A DNA stretch of 64,000 bases from Pseudomonadota bacterium. Lineage in GTDB: Bacteria; Pseudomonadota; Alphaproteobacteria; Acetobacterales; Acetobacteraceae. The translations under genes and the position numbers were made by a program. The number at the start of each line of letters is the position of its first letter. Position 1 is the stretch's first letter. The stretch lies in contig JAKAZO010000004.1 in assembly GCA_021815825.1 (NCBI GenBank), positions 1 through 64,000 of the forward strand, given 5' to 3'. Of the stretch, positions 24,411-35,391 are shown piece after piece. The notes beneath the pieces are model-generated. The model was not told where the DNA came from. It made no database searches and was given only the letters and a program-made list of their open reading frames with translations.

Positions 24411-25064
24411 ATGAGGGGATTCCGAGGCGTGAACATCATCCGACCCTTCGGATCGACGGTTGCGGCCGAGCCCGTGGCCCGGCCGAGCCGCGAGGAGGCC
24501 GAGGCAGCCATTCGCACCCTGCTGCGCTGGGCTGGCGACGATCCCACCCGGGAAGGTCTGCTGGACACGCCCGCGCGCGTGGTGCGGGCCTACGAGGAGT
24601 GGTTCGCGGGCTACGGCACCGATCCGGTGTCCCTGCTCGAACGCACGTTCGAGGAGGTCGAGGGCTACGACGAGATCGTGCTGCTGCGCGACATCCGCTT
24701 CGAAAGCATGTGCGAGCATCACATGGCGCCGATCATCGGCCGGGCGCACGTCGCCTACCTGCCGCACCGGCGCGTCGTCGGCATCAGCAAGCTCGCGCGG
24801 GTCGTCGAGGCCTATGCGCGGCGGCTTCAGATCCAGGAGAAAATGACGGCGCAGATCGCCAACACCATCAACGACGTGCTGCAGCCGCGAGGCACCGCGG
24901 TGATCATCGAAGCCGGGCATCAATGCATGACCACGCGCGGCGTGCACAAGACCGGCGTGACGATGGTGACCAGCCGCATGCTCGGCGCCTTCCGCGAGGA
25001 TGCGGCGACGCGCCGGGAATTGCTGGCGATGGTCGGCACCCAGCCGATGCCCAGCTTCACCTGA
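24411..25064 (+). CDS. folE: GTP cyclohydrolase I
   Basis: This 217-residue enzyme converts GTP to 7,8-dihydroneopterin triphosphate for folate and, in many bacteria, queuosine precursors. Zinc ligands are in [12 protein letters not shown] and in [38 protein letters not shown] is the conserved core. The presence of both zinc-ligand cysteines assigns type IA. The ATG at 24411 gives a normal-length N-terminus; a GTG at 24429 is an alternative. Confidence 0.96.
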   Translation: MRGFRGVNIIRPFGSTVAAEPVARPSREEAEAAIRTLLRWAGDDPTREGLLDTPARVVRAYEEWFAGYGTDPVSLLERTFEEVEGYDEIVLLRDIRFESMCEHHMAPIIGRAHVAYLPHRRVVGISKLARVVEAYARRLQIQEKMTAQIANTINDVLQPRGTAVIIEAGHQCMTTRGVHKTGVTMVTSRMLGAFREDAATRRELLAMVGTQPMPSFT

Positions 25065-25107
25065 CCCGGACCGCCTGCCGCCTGCGGCGACGCGACCGGG
25101 GCGCGTG

Positions 25108-25133
25108 CCGACCCGATGGGCCCATCGGGTCGG
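25108..25133. terminator. Perfect 26-bp palindrome downstream of folE
   Basis: The sequence reads CCGACCCGATGGG followed by its exact complement CCCATCGGGTCGG with no spacer. It lies between the convergent folE and pimD-like genes and probably terminates one or both transcripts. Confidence 0.55.
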
Positions 25134-25268
25134 ACCGTCCCGCTCGCTGAACATATCGGCCTGCAGCAACTCATCTCAGATCGACGCGGACGGGAACGGC
25201 ACGATCCGCTCGGAGGCCGCTTCGCTCCACGGCCGGGGGCGCCGAGGCGCATGGCCCCGGCGATCCGC

Positions 25269-26414
25269 TCAACCGAAGAGCCCGCCCAGCCGCGCCAGCG
25301 TGGCAAGGTGCAAGTCGGCATCGCCGAAGCGGCGGTCGATCATCGTCATGCGCTTGAAGTAGTGACCGACCTTGTACTCCATGGTCATGCCGATGCCGCC
25401 ATGGAGCTGGATCGCTTCCTCGCCGACCTTCCGCCCGGAGCGCCCGACCTGCACCTTCGCCGCCGCGATCGCGCGCCGCCGTTCGGTCGGGTCAGCCTCG
25501 CCGGCCATCATGGTGGCAAAGATCGCCATGCTGCGCGCCTGTTCGAGGGCGACGAACATATCCACCGCCCGGTGCTGCAAGGCCTGGAAAGTGCCGATCG
25601 GCCGGCCGAATTGCTGGCGGGTCTTCAGGTATTCGACGGTGATCTCGTGCATCGCCGACATCACCCCGATCGACTCCGCACAGAGTCCGGCGATGGCCTC
25701 GTCGGTGACGCGATCGACCAACGTCATGGCATCACCGGGCTCGCCGAGCGTATCGGCGGCGTCGACGCGAACATCCACGAGCGTGATCTCGGCCGAACGC
25801 AAGCCGTCCTGCGTCGGGTAGCCGCGGCGCTGCACGCCCGGCGCCGAGGCATCGACCAGGAAGACACCGATGCCGGCGCGGTCCCGCTGGTTGCCGGAGA
25901 GCCGCGCGGTGACGGCGATTTTGTCAGCGACATCGCCATGCAGAACGAGGCTCTTCTCGCCATTCAGGATCCAGGCGCCGCCGTCGCGCCGCGCCGTGGT
26001 CTTCACGTCGGCGGGATTGTAGCGCGATTGCCGCTCCATCCAGGCGAAGGCGAGCAGCAGCGAGCCGTCGGCGATCCGCGGAACCAGCGTCGCGCGCTGC
26101 GCCGCGCTCGCGCCATGGCGCACAAGCGCGCCACCGAGCACGACCGTTGCGAAATAGGGCTCGAGAACCAAGCCACGGCCGAACGATTCGAGGACGATCA
26201 TGGTCTCGACCGGCCCACCACCGAAGCCGCCATCGGCCTCGGCGAAGGGCAGACCGAGCAGCCCGAGTTCCGCATATTTCGCCCACAGCGCGCGGCTCCA
26301 GCCATCCGGTTCGGCGGCATAGCGCTTGCGGCGCTCGAACTCGTATTCGGTGGCAATCAGCTTGTCGACGCTGTCCTTGAGCAGGCGCTGCTCGTCGTTG
26401 AGATCGAAATCCAT
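25269..26414 (-). CDS. pimD: Acyl-CoA dehydrogenase, pimeloyl-CoA dehydrogenase small-subunit type
   Basis: The 381-residue flavoprotein begins MDFDLNDEQRLLKDSVDKLI. It retains acyl-CoA dehydrogenase blocks such as YLKTRQQFGRPIGTFQALQHRAVDM and AIQLHGGIGMTMEYKVGHYFKR. It is the last gene of a five-gene operon in the order of the Rhodopseudomonas palustris pimFABCD genes, where PimC and PimD form a dicarboxyl-CoA dehydrogenase. The catalytic glutamate position is not obvious here, consistent with a non-identical partner subunit. It follows pimC by 7 bases. Confidence 0.88.
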   Translation of the reverse strand: MDFDLNDEQRLLKDSVDKLIATEYEFERRKRYAAEPDGWSRALWAKYAELGLLGLPFAEADGGFGGGPVETMIVLESFGRGLVLEPYFATVVLGGALVRHGASAAQRATLVPRIADGSLLLAFAWMERQSRYNPADVKTTARRDGGAWILNGEKSLVLHGDVADKIAVTARLSGNQRDRAGIGVFLVDASAPGVQRRGYPTQDGLRSAEITLVDVRVDAADTLGEPGDAMTLVDRVTDEAIAGLCAESIGVMSAMHEITVEYLKTRQQFGRPIGTFQALQHRAVDMFVALEQARSMAIFATMMAGEADPTERRRAIAAAKVQVGRSGRKVGEEAIQLHGGIGMTMEYKVGHYFKRMTMIDRRFGDADLHLATLARLGGLFG

Positions 26415-26421
26415 GAGTATG

Positions 26422-27621
26422 TCAGAGCCCCAGGATCGCCTTGGCGATGATGTTGCGTTGGATCTCGTTCGAGCCACCGTAGATCGAGATTTTCCGCCAG
26501 TTGAAATAGGTCGGCGCCGCGGTCGCGGCATAGTCCGGCCCGACCGGGGGTTCGTTCCAGCCCTCCTCGCGCTCCTCCCGATAAGCCGTGACATAGGGGC
26601 CCACGACGTCCATCAGCAATTCGGTCGTCGCCTGCTGGATTTCCGAGCCCTTGATCTTCAGGATCGAGGAGGCCGGATCCGGCTTTCCCTTGGCCAGCTT
26701 TCGCTCGTTCGCGACGACGCGCAGCTGTGTCAACTCCAGGGCCTTGAGCTCGACCTCGACGGCGGCGAGCTTTTCGCGGAAGCGCGCATCCTCGATGAGC
26801 GGCATATCGCCGACGAACTCCAGCGCCGCGAGCTGCTTGATGCGGCGGATGCGCTCCTTGGATGTCCCGACACGAGCGATGCCGGTGCGCTCATTGCCGA
26901 GCAGGAACTTCGCGTAATCCCAACCCTTGTTTTCCTGCCCGACGAGGTTCGAAACCGGGACGCGCACCTCGTCGAAGAACACCTCGTTGACCTCACGGCC
27001 GCCGTCGATGGTCTGGATCGGCCGTACGGTGATCCCGGGCGATTTCATGTCGATGAGCAGGAAGGAGATGCCCTCCTGCTTCTTTGCCGCCATGTCGGTG
27101 CGGACGAGGCAGAAGATCCAATCGGCATACTGCGCCAGCGTCGTCCAGGTCTTTTGGCCGTTGACGATATACTCATCGCCATCGCGCTTCGCCGTCGTGC
27201 GCAGCGACGCCAGATCAGACCCCGACCCAGGCTCGGAGAAACCTTGGCAGAACCAGATATCGAGATTGGCGATCTTCGGCAGGAACGCGCGCTTCTGCGC
27301 CTCGTTGCCGAAGGTGGCGATGACGGGACCGACCATGCTGACGTTGAACGGCAGCGGCGACGGCACCGATGCCAACTGCATCTCGTCCTGATAGAAATAG
27401 GTCTGGATCGGACTCCAATCCTGTCCGCCCCATTCGCGCGGCCAATGCGGTACCGCCCAGCCGCGCCCGTTCATGATGCGCTGGGACGTCACGATGTCCT
27501 CGCGTGAAAGGTGGCGGCCCTCCGCCACCTTGTCGCGGATCGCCTGCGGGATTTCGGTGCGGAAGAAGCGCCGCGCCTCCTCCCGGAAGGCGCGCTCCTC
27601 GGGTGTGAAGCTCAGATCCAT
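26422..27621 (-). CDS. pimC: Acyl-CoA dehydrogenase, pimeloyl-CoA dehydrogenase large-subunit type
   Basis: The 399-residue flavoprotein has the acyl-CoA dehydrogenase flavin motif WFCQGFSEPGSGSDLASL and the QKTWTTLAQYADW strand. The C-terminal YFNWRKISIYGGSNEIQRNIIAKAILGL binds FAD. Length and sequence fit PimC. It should introduce the alpha-beta double bond into pimeloyl-CoA or other acyl-CoA esters. The ATG follows GAGGAGCACGCGTC. It is the fourth gene of the pim-type operon. Confidence 0.9.
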   Translation of the reverse strand: MDLSFTPEERAFREEARRFFRTEIPQAIRDKVAEGRHLSREDIVTSQRIMNGRGWAVPHWPREWGGQDWSPIQTYFYQDEMQLASVPSPLPFNVSMVGPVIATFGNEAQKRAFLPKIANLDIWFCQGFSEPGSGSDLASLRTTAKRDGDEYIVNGQKTWTTLAQYADWIFCLVRTDMAAKKQEGISFLLIDMKSPGITVRPIQTIDGGREVNEVFFDEVRVPVSNLVGQENKGWDYAKFLLGNERTGIARVGTSKERIRRIKQLAALEFVGDMPLIEDARFREKLAAVEVELKALELTQLRVVANERKLAKGKPDPASSILKIKGSEIQQATTELLMDVVGPYVTAYREEREEGWNEPPVGPDYAATAAPTYFNWRKISIYGGSNEIQRNIIAKAILGL

Positions 27622-27633
27622 GACGCGTGCTCC

Positions 27634-28815
<1,182 letters not shown>

Positions 28816-28834
28816 GCTCTGCTCTTCCCTGTGA

Positions 28835-30499
28835 TCAGTTCTGGGCTACGGGCTCAGCCCGCTCGCGCTCTTCCTCGACAAGTTCCTTGCGCGACAATTT
28901 ACCGACCGGGGTCTTCGGCAGCGCGGCACGGAACTCCAGCGCGGCCGGCATCTCGTGCCGGCCAAGGCGCTCGGCAAGAAACGCGCGCAGCTCTTCGAGG
29001 CTGAAGGCCGGGGCACCATCACGCAGCCGGATGAACGCCTTGGCCGCCTGCCCGCGATAGGGATCGCGGATGCCGATGACGATCACTTCCTCGACCGACG
29101 GATGCTCATAGATCGCCTGCTCGATCATCGTCGGATACACATTGAATCCACCCGAGATGATCATGTCCTTCTTGCGATCGACAAGATAGAAGAACCCGTT
29201 CTCGTCCATGTAGCCGACATCACCCGTGAGGAAGAACCCGCCGGCATAGGCGGTGGCGGTCTCCTCCGGCCGGCGCCAGTAGCCGCGCGTCACGTTCGGC
29301 CCACGAACACGGATTTCTCCCGTCTCGCCTGGCGGCAAAACGCGGTCAGGATCGTCGATGGCAACCACGTCCATCTCGATGCCGGGCAGCGGCACCCCCA
29401 CCAGGCCCGGCGCATTGGCCTGGCCCGGCAGCAAGCTGGTGCCCGCCGGCGAGGTCTCGGTCATGCCCCAGCCGCCGGCGAGCCGGTGGCCGGTGAGACG
29501 CTCGAGTTGCTCGGCGACCTCCGTCGGCAGCGGCGCGCCCCCGGAACTCATCGCGCGCAGCGAGGACAGATCCCGTGTCTCGATCCCGGGATGGTTGTTG
29601 AGCGCGATCCACATCGTCGGCACGCCGGGAAAGATGGTGGCGCGCTTGAGCTCGATGTCGCGCAGCGTGGTCTCCACATCGAAGCGCTGGCGCAGCAGGA
29701 TCTCGGTGCCCCGATGGATGCACAGCAACAGGATGGTGCTGAGGGCATAGATATGAAACAGCGGCAGCACGCAGATGACACGGTCGCTCGCATCGACCGT
29801 TCGTCCCGTGCCATCGTACCAAACTTGGTAGATGGAAACTGCACCAGTCAGATTCGCATGCGTCAGCATGGCGCCCTTGGGCAGGCCGGTGGTGCCGCCG
29901 GTATATTGCAGGACAGCCACATCCTCCTTGTCGATCACCGGCCAGCGCGGCACCGGCGCGGCCTCGCCCAGACGTGAGAAGGCCAGTGCGGCCGGCGGCA
30001 ATGGCAAGCCGCCAAGATCCGACCCGAACTCCTCCAACTCCCCGACGACCAGATGGTCGATCGCACCCTCGGCCCGCAGGCGCTCGGCGTTTCCCAACAG
30101 GCTCGCGATATTGGCCGTCACCAGAATGCGCGCCTCGCTATCCTCGAGTTTGTAGCGGAGCGCGCGTACAGGATCGAGCGGGCTGAGATGCACCACGCGG
30201 CCACCAGCCCGCAGCACCGCGAAGAAGGCGATCGGATGAAACGGCGTGTTGGTCAGATAGAGCGCCACGGAAACACCAGGGCGCACGCCGAGGGCTGCCA
30301 ATCCAGCGGCTGCGGCCCGGATACGCGCATCCAGCTCGCGATAGGACATGCGCCGGTCATTGAACTCCAGCGCCGGCCGGTCTCCGAAGCGCGCGACCGC
30401 GGCGTCGAACATCTCCGGCAGCGTGCTGGTGGCGATCGGCGCGCCCCAGTCGAGCGTCGGCGGGTAGGACTTCTCCCAGGCGAATGGTCGCCCGCTCAT
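28835..30499 (-). CDS. pimA: Acyl-CoA ligase (dicarboxylate/long-chain fatty acid--CoA ligase)
   Basis: This is a 554-residue ANL-family ligase. The ATP motif LQYTGGTTGLPKGAMLTH, GWGMTETSPAG, the hinge YLVDRKKDMIISGGFNVYP and the C-terminal catalytic lysine in KTPVGKLSRKEL are all present. The N-terminus [18 protein letters not shown] is like other fatty-acid ligases of this operon type. It activates the free acid for the downstream beta-oxidation enzymes. Its start overlaps the pimF stop by four bases. Confidence 0.9.
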   Translation of the reverse strand: MSGRPFAWEKSYPPTLDWGAPIATSTLPEMFDAAVARFGDRPALEFNDRRMSYRELDARIRAAAAGLAALGVRPGVSVALYLTNTPFHPIAFFAVLRAGGRVVHLSPLDPVRALRYKLEDSEARILVTANIASLLGNAERLRAEGAIDHLVVGELEEFGSDLGGLPLPPAALAFSRLGEAAPVPRWPVIDKEDVAVLQYTGGTTGLPKGAMLTHANLTGAVSIYQVWYDGTGRTVDASDRVICVLPLFHIYALSTILLLCIHRGTEILLRQRFDVETTLRDIELKRATIFPGVPTMWIALNNHPGIETRDLSSLRAMSSGGAPLPTEVAEQLERLTGHRLAGGWGMTETSPAGTSLLPGQANAPGLVGVPLPGIEMDVVAIDDPDRVLPPGETGEIRVRGPNVTRGYWRRPEETATAYAGGFFLTGDVGYMDENGFFYLVDRKKDMIISGGFNVYPTMIEQAIYEHPSVEEVIVIGIRDPYRGQAAKAFIRLRDGAPAFSLEELRAFLAERLGRHEMPAALEFRAALPKTPVGKLSRKELVEEERERAEPVAQN

Positions 30500-32604
30500 G
30501 TCCCCGCCTTTCCGGTGGCAAGCGAGGCGAAATCGCGCCCCTCCGCGACCAGCCGCTCCAGCAGCGGCGCCGGCCGCAGGCTGGCATCACCGCTGCGCTC
30601 GGCATAGGCGGCGAGCCGATCGCGGATCACCCGCAGCCCGACGCTATCAGCGTACCACATCGGTCCACCGCGCCAAGCCGGCCAGCCATAGCCATAAATC
30701 CAGACAACATCGATGTCGCCCGGACGCATCGCGATGCCTTCGTCGAGGATGCGCGCGCCCTCGTTGATCATCGGATAGATCATGCGCTCGAGAATTTCCT
30801 CGCGCGAGATGGTCCGCCGAGCGATGCCCGCACGCACCGCGGCCTGAAGGATGATGCGCTCCACCTCGGGATCCGGCGTCGGCGTGCGGCCATCATAACG
30901 ATAGTACCCGGCACCGGTCTTCTGCCCGAAGCGGCCCGCCTCGCAGAGCGCATCGGAGACGGCGGCCGTGATGCCCCGCCCCTTGCGAATCCGCCAGCCG
31001 ACATCGAGCCCGGCAAGGTCGCCCATCGCGAACGGGCCCATGGGGAAACCGAAATCGTAAACGACGGCATCCACATCCTGCGGCAGCGCGCCCTCGAGCA
31101 GCAGCCGCTCCGATTCCGTCGAACGGCGCGCCAGCATGCGGTTGCCGATGAAGCCGTCGCACACACCGGAAACAGCGACGATCTTGCCGATGCGCTTGCC
31201 GACTGCCATGGCGGTGGCGAGCGCTTCATGCGACGTGGCCTTGCCGCGCACCACCTCGAGCAGCTTCATCACATTGGCAGGGCTGAAGAAGTGCATCCCG
31301 ACGACATCCGCCGGCCGACCGGTCGAGCGGGCGATGACATCGACATCGAGCGTGGATGTGTTGGTGGCGAGCAGGGCGCCTGGTTTCGCGAGCCGATCGA
31401 GGTCAGCGAACACCTTCTGCTTCAGGCCCATTTCCTCGAACACCGCCTCGATGACGATGTCGCCCTCGGCGATCCGCGCGAAATCGAGGCTCGGCGTCAG
31501 CGCCGCCATGCGCTTGTCCATCTCGGGCTGGGTCAGATTGCCGCGCGCGATCGTGGTGCGATAGTTGTCGGCGATCCGCGCCATACCGCGATCGAGCGCC
31601 GCCTGCTCCGTCTCCAAAATGGTGACAGGAATGCCGACATTGGCGAAGCACATGGCGATGCCACCGCCCATCGTGCCGGCGCCGACGACCACCGCGCGGG
31701 CGATCGGCTTCGGCTGGATGCCGGCGGGCATGTCCGGTATTTTCTGCGCCTCGCGCTCGGCAAAAAACACGTGCCGGCGTGCGCGCGACTGGTCCCCCTG
31801 CAGCAGCTCCAGGAACAGGGCGAGCTCCTGCTTCTGCCCTTCCTCGAACGGCAGCTCGAACGCGCCGCGAATGGCGCGGGCACAGGATTGCGGCGCTTGC
31901 TCGCCGCGCGCCCGGCGCAGGAACGGCGCTGCCGCGGTCTCGAAGATTTTCGGATCGGCCCGCGCCGTATCGATCTTGTCGGTCACGTCCCGCGCGCGCC
32001 GCAGGGGCCGGCGATCGGCCACCGCCTGACGCGCGAAGGCCAGCGCGGCCTCCAGCAGATCGCCCTCCGGCACGGCATCGACGATGCCATCGGCCAGCGC
32101 GCGCGCCGCGCTCACGGGGTTGCCGGACAGAATGATCTCGACCGCTCGCGCCACGCCGGCGAGGCGCGGCATGCGCTGCGTACCGCCGGCACCCGGCAGC
32201 AGGCCGAGCTTGATCTCGGGCAGACCCAGCCGGGCCGAAGGGGCCGCCAGCCGCCAGTGGCACCCGAGCGCCAACTCGCAGCCGCCGCCAAGCGCCTGCC
32301 CATTCACCGCGGCGATCACCGGCTTGGTCATGGCGTCGAGTTCAGCGATGACGTCGATCAGCGACGGCGAACGGCGCGGCTGGCCGAATTCGGTGATGTC
32401 CGCCCCGGCCGAGAAGAACCGTCCGGTACCCGTCAGCACGACCGCCTGCACGGCCGCATCCGCCGCAGCCTTGGCCAAGGCTGCGACCAAGCCCGCGCGC
32501 AGCTCGTGCTTCAGCGCGTTGACTGGCGGATTATCCATCACGATCAGCGCAATCCGGCCCTCGTCGCGCGTGCTGAAATCGACCGATGCGTTGATGTTGC
32601 CCAT
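30496..32604 (-). CDS. pimF: Fused enoyl-CoA hydratase / 3-hydroxyacyl-CoA dehydrogenase
   Basis: This is a 702-residue bifunctional beta-oxidation protein. Residues 1-190 form the crotonase domain, with the oxyanion-hole segments [12 protein letters not shown] and [15 protein letters not shown] and the active-site [20 protein letters not shown]. Residues about 295-690 form the dehydrogenase, with the NAD loop [37 protein letters not shown] and GFIGNRM. As first gene of the operon it matches PimF. It is preceded by a GGAGA ribosome binding site and a 163-base gap containing a palindrome and 15-bp-spaced repeats. Confidence 0.93.
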   Translation of the reverse strand: MGNINASVDFSTRDEGRIALIVMDNPPVNALKHELRAGLVAALAKAAADAAVQAVVLTGTGRFFSAGADITEFGQPRRSPSLIDVIAELDAMTKPVIAAVNGQALGGGCELALGCHWRLAAPSARLGLPEIKLGLLPGAGGTQRMPRLAGVARAVEIILSGNPVSAARALADGIVDAVPEGDLLEAALAFARQAVADRRPLRRARDVTDKIDTARADPKIFETAAAPFLRRARGEQAPQSCARAIRGAFELPFEEGQKQELALFLELLQGDQSRARRHVFFAEREAQKIPDMPAGIQPKPIARAVVVGAGTMGGGIAMCFANVGIPVTILETEQAALDRGMARIADNYRTTIARGNLTQPEMDKRMAALTPSLDFARIAEGDIVIEAVFEEMGLKQKVFADLDRLAKPGALLATNTSTLDVDVIARSTGRPADVVGMHFFSPANVMKLLEVVRGKATSHEALATAMAVGKRIGKIVAVSGVCDGFIGNRMLARRSTESERLLLEGALPQDVDAVVYDFGFPMGPFAMGDLAGLDVGWRIRKGRGITAAVSDALCEAGRFGQKTGAGYYRYDGRTPTPDPEVERIILQAAVRAGIARRTISREEILERMIYPMINEGARILDEGIAMRPGDIDVVWIYGYGWPAWRGGPMWYADSVGLRVIRDRLAAYAERSGDASLRPAPLLERLVAEGRDFASLATGKAGT

Positions 32605-32657
32605 GACGTCTCCTGGCCCGCTCCGTTCCCCGTCGGTGGGGATTTCCCCGTCTCGAC

Positions 32658-32673
32658 GCGCACCCTGGTGCGC
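32658..32673. promoter_or_regulatory. Palindrome in the pimF leader
   Basis: GCGCACC-CT-GGTGCGC is a perfect 7-bp inverted repeat 53 bases upstream of pimF. It could be an operator for a dimeric repressor or a leader hairpin. Confidence 0.35.
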
Positions 32674-32715
32674 TCTGGGAAGCTTGGACCGAACCCAGCG
32701 TCAGATCAACTCAGC

Positions 32716-32755
32716 CGATCGTATGTGTGGCGATCGTATGTGGGGTGATCGCGAG
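32716..32755. repeat. 15-bp-period direct repeats upstream of pimF
   Basis: CGATCGTATGTG occurs at 32716-32727 and 32731-32742, and a third partial copy (TGATCG) starts at 32746. The period is exactly 15 bases. The array lies 110-150 bases upstream of pimF. Confidence 0.6.
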
Positions 32756-32767
32756 CAACGCGCACCC

Positions 32768-33229
32768 TCACTCGATCGGCGGCAAGCCCCACTCCTCCTC
32801 GTAGCGGGCCCGGCGCGCGCGCAGCTCCGCAATCCTCGCGGTGCTGCGGACGTCGAGAACCAGGCGGACGAGGATCGGCGCCACCTCTGCCAGCAACCAC
32901 CCGGCCGCGCCGGCTGCCCAGGCGGTACCGAGCACCAGCGGGTCCGAGAGCTGGGCGAGGGCGGCGTCGACGCTCAGCCCGGCGAGCCAGAGCTCCCGCG
33001 CCGGCGCAACGCAGGCCGCGAGCCCGCTCAGCAGGACGGCGCGCGCGACCGGCTTGCCCGGGATGTGATCAATGGCGAGCGTTACCAGACCGGGCGCGAG
33101 CAGGCCGCCGAAGAGCAGCGCCAGCGCCGGGGAGACCATGATCAGCGCGCCGCAGAGCAAGCCCTGCAGCCAGGCCAGCGAGCGCGGCGGCCGAGGCGTG
33201 GTCTTGGCCGGGCTGCGGGAACGGGCCAT
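32768..33229 (-). CDS. Hypothetical membrane protein coupled to a pseudokinase
   Basis: The 153-residue protein has three to four hydrophobic segments (about residues 22-48, 60-75 and 95-120) and a charged helical C-terminus ([19 protein letters not shown]). I do not recognise a family. Its start lies 4 bases after the pseudokinase stop, so the two genes are almost certainly cotranscribed and their products may interact at the membrane. Confidence 0.7.
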   Translation of the reverse strand: MARSRSPAKTTPRPPRSLAWLQGLLCGALIMVSPALALLFGGLLAPGLVTLAIDHIPGKPVARAVLLSGLAACVAPARELWLAGLSVDAALAQLSDPLVLGTAWAAGAAGWLLAEVAPILVRLVLDVRSTARIAELRARRARYEEEWGLPPIE

Positions 33230-33233
33230 CGGC

Positions 33234-35261
33234 CTAGCCCAGCGCCGCCAGGCCGAGCGTTATCGCCAGCGCGATGAGGCCGGTGGCAGCGGCCGTCTCA
33301 TGCCCCAGGCGGCGGGCGAGTTCGCCCCGCTCGGCGCCGCCGTCTTGAAGATGATGGAGCTCTCCATCGATGCGGGCGACCGCCTCGGTCGCCGCCCGCA
33401 GGCCCAGGGCGTCGGTGCGGCGGGCCTCGGGGTCATCGAGCAGCGCAAGCAAGCGGCCCAGCTGGCCGTTCGCCGCGCACGCCTGAAGCTGCCGACGCAT
33501 GGACTCCCGTCGCGTCCGGCTATGCCAATCCTGCAAGGTCGGCTCGGCCTGCTCGGCGAGCCAGGTCGCAAGCCCGGGGAGCGGGCGCGGATCGATACGC
33601 TGCAGGGCGGCGAGCGCGGCGATCTGGACCGCGAGCGGGGGCGGCGCACTGCTCACGGCATTGTCGGAGAGCAGCGCGCTGCCGCCGGCAAGATCCTGGC
33701 GCGCGACGAGGAACGCCGCGAGGTGGGCGTCGAGCGGCGATAGGCGCCGGGAGTCCGCGCGGGCGGAGATGCTCTCCAAGGCGCCGAGCACGTCGCTCAG
33801 GCGGGCGACGCAGCGGCCGGCGAAAAGCGGACTGGCGCAAGGCAGCAGGGGGTTGAGCGCGTAGGCGACACGCGCCATTCCGCCGTCCAGGCTGCGGGGC
33901 CGGAGCCAACTCCGCCACATGCGCGCCTGCTGGCGCAGCGCCGTGCCATCGGGGTGATTCTCGGCGTTGGTCAGCCAGGCGCCGATCGCTTCGACCTCAA
34001 GAATCTCCTGCAAGCGCGCCCGATCGTTTTGCGGCCCCGCGGTCACCGTCGACGCGATCGCCGGGCCGAACCCGTCGAGCGCCACCGCCAGACCGCGCCA
34101 GCAAAGGGGCGCCAACGGGTCGAGCGCGGCCACCGCGCGCATGGCCAGCATCGCGTCCGCTCGCGATTCGTCCTCGCCACTGTCCTGCCCACGCAGCCGC
34201 AGCGCTTCCTCGACGCGCGCCGACAGGATCGTATCCCCGAGGTAGCGCCGCAGCCAGTCATCCACCGCGCCGTTGCGCAGCAGTCTGGCCCCCTCCTCCG
34301 GCTGCACGGCCACGGCGAAGGCGAGACCGCGCGCATCCCAGGCCGGCATCGCCAGCACCTGCAGCGGGCGCGTCGCCCGCCGCGCCGGGCGCGCGGCGAG
34401 GCGCCGCTGACGCGCCGCGGCCGGATCGAGAAGCATCGAAGGTGGGGTTCGGTGTGCCGGATCCTCGGCCAGCATGCCGCGCAGCAGGTCGCCCAGCATC
34501 GGCGGCACCCGTGCGTCGCCCGTCAGCGCGGCGAAGCTGCCGACGTCCAGTTTGCGGCGGATCATCGCGATGTCATCGAGGTCGGCGAGGGGCAACCTGC
34601 CAAGGGCGAGCGTCAGCAGCGTGACCCCGAGGGCATAGACGTCGTCGGCGATGGTACCCTCGCCTCGGCCCGCCGGCAGACACATGCCGCTGTAGGGCGG
34701 CTCGAAGACCGCGGGTTGCAGGCAGCCCGGTGGTGAGGCCCAGGCACAACCGAGGACCGCCGGTTCCCCGGGGCCGGCGGAGAACAGATTGTCCGGACGG
34801 ATCGCCCGATGCGTAATGCCCTTGGCGCGCAACCCTTCCAGCGCGGCGGCCACGGGACGCAACACGAGATCGATCAGCTCCTGCTCGCTCCAGCTTCGTC
34901 CCGGTGCCGCCAGCGATGGGCCGGGCGGCGGGCGGCAGATCACGTAGTAGGCCTCGCCGCCATTGGCCGCTGGGCCGGGCCCATGCGCCAATGGCAGCAG
35001 CAGCCCCGGGATCGTCGCCGCCGCGAGCTGCGCGAGGGCTCCGGCCCGGGGTGGCCAGCCGGGCCGCACCTGAACCGCAATGAGGTCCGATTTTGCCGTC
35101 GTGTGATGCCGCGCCGCGAACGTGGCCAGGCCACCCCCGGCGCCATGCAGCGGCCGGGTGGCATCGACCGCGTACTCCAGCGCGATCAGACCGGACGATG
35201 CCCCGGCCGACGCGGTGCGATCGGTGGGGCCGGGCTCAGCGGCGTGAACGAGATCAGCCAT
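33234..35261 (-). CDS. Membrane-anchored protein pseudokinase
   Basis: The 675-residue protein has a eukaryotic-type protein kinase-like domain in residues about 25-275. The late kinase subdomains are easily seen ([21 protein letters not shown]), but the catalytic residues are gone: HRD reads HRA in [16 protein letters not shown] is replaced by VLGCAW, and no VAIK lysine is evident ([11 protein letters not shown]). A long helical region of unknown function follows, then a C-terminal transmembrane segment (about 657-674). It probably acts as a scaffold or sensor rather than an active kinase. The downstream gene is a small membrane protein. Confidence 0.8.
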   Translation of the reverse strand: MADLVHAAEPGPTDRTASAGASSGLIALEYAVDATRPLHGAGGGLATFAARHHTTAKSDLIAVQVRPGWPPRAGALAQLAAATIPGLLLPLAHGPGPAANGGEAYYVICRPPPGPSLAAPGRSWSEQELIDLVLRPVAAALEGLRAKGITHRAIRPDNLFSAGPGEPAVLGCAWASPPGCLQPAVFEPPYSGMCLPAGRGEGTIADDVYALGVTLLTLALGRLPLADLDDIAMIRRKLDVGSFAALTGDARVPPMLGDLLRGMLAEDPAHRTPPSMLLDPAAARQRRLAARPARRATRPLQVLAMPAWDARGLAFAVAVQPEEGARLLRNGAVDDWLRRYLGDTILSARVEEALRLRGQDSGEDESRADAMLAMRAVAALDPLAPLCWRGLAVALDGFGPAIASTVTAGPQNDRARLQEILEVEAIGAWLTNAENHPDGTALRQQARMWRSWLRPRSLDGGMARVAYALNPLLPCASPLFAGRCVARLSDVLGALESISARADSRRLSPLDAHLAAFLVARQDLAGGSALLSDNAVSSAPPPLAVQIAALAALQRIDPRPLPGLATWLAEQAEPTLQDWHSRTRRESMRRQLQACAANGQLGRLLALLDDPEARRTDALGLRAATEAVARIDGELHHLQDGGAERGELARRLGHETAAATGLIALAITLGLAALG

Positions 35262-35328
35262 GGCATGCCGAACGGTTGCGAATGCACGCGCATGCTAACG
35301 TCGATGTGGTTGATGAAATGCGAACGCC

Positions 35329-35348
35329 GCCCGCCGATGAAGGCGGGC
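35329..35348 (-). terminator. Small hairpin downstream of purA
   Basis: GCCCGCC-GATGAA-GGCGGGC forms a 7-bp stem 44 bases beyond the purA stop and may end the hisZ-purA transcript. Confidence 0.4.
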
Positions 35349-35391
35349 AGAACGGTCGTGGCCGCGCGTCCGCTCGGCTCGCCGCGGGGGT

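Noticed and set aside
30484-32748. A 754-residue open frame on the plus strand opposite pimF
   Set aside because: It is an antisense shadow produced by high GC codon bias. Its translation is low-complexity and rich in Arg, His and Asp, while the minus strand encodes an unmistakable bifunctional beta-oxidation enzyme.
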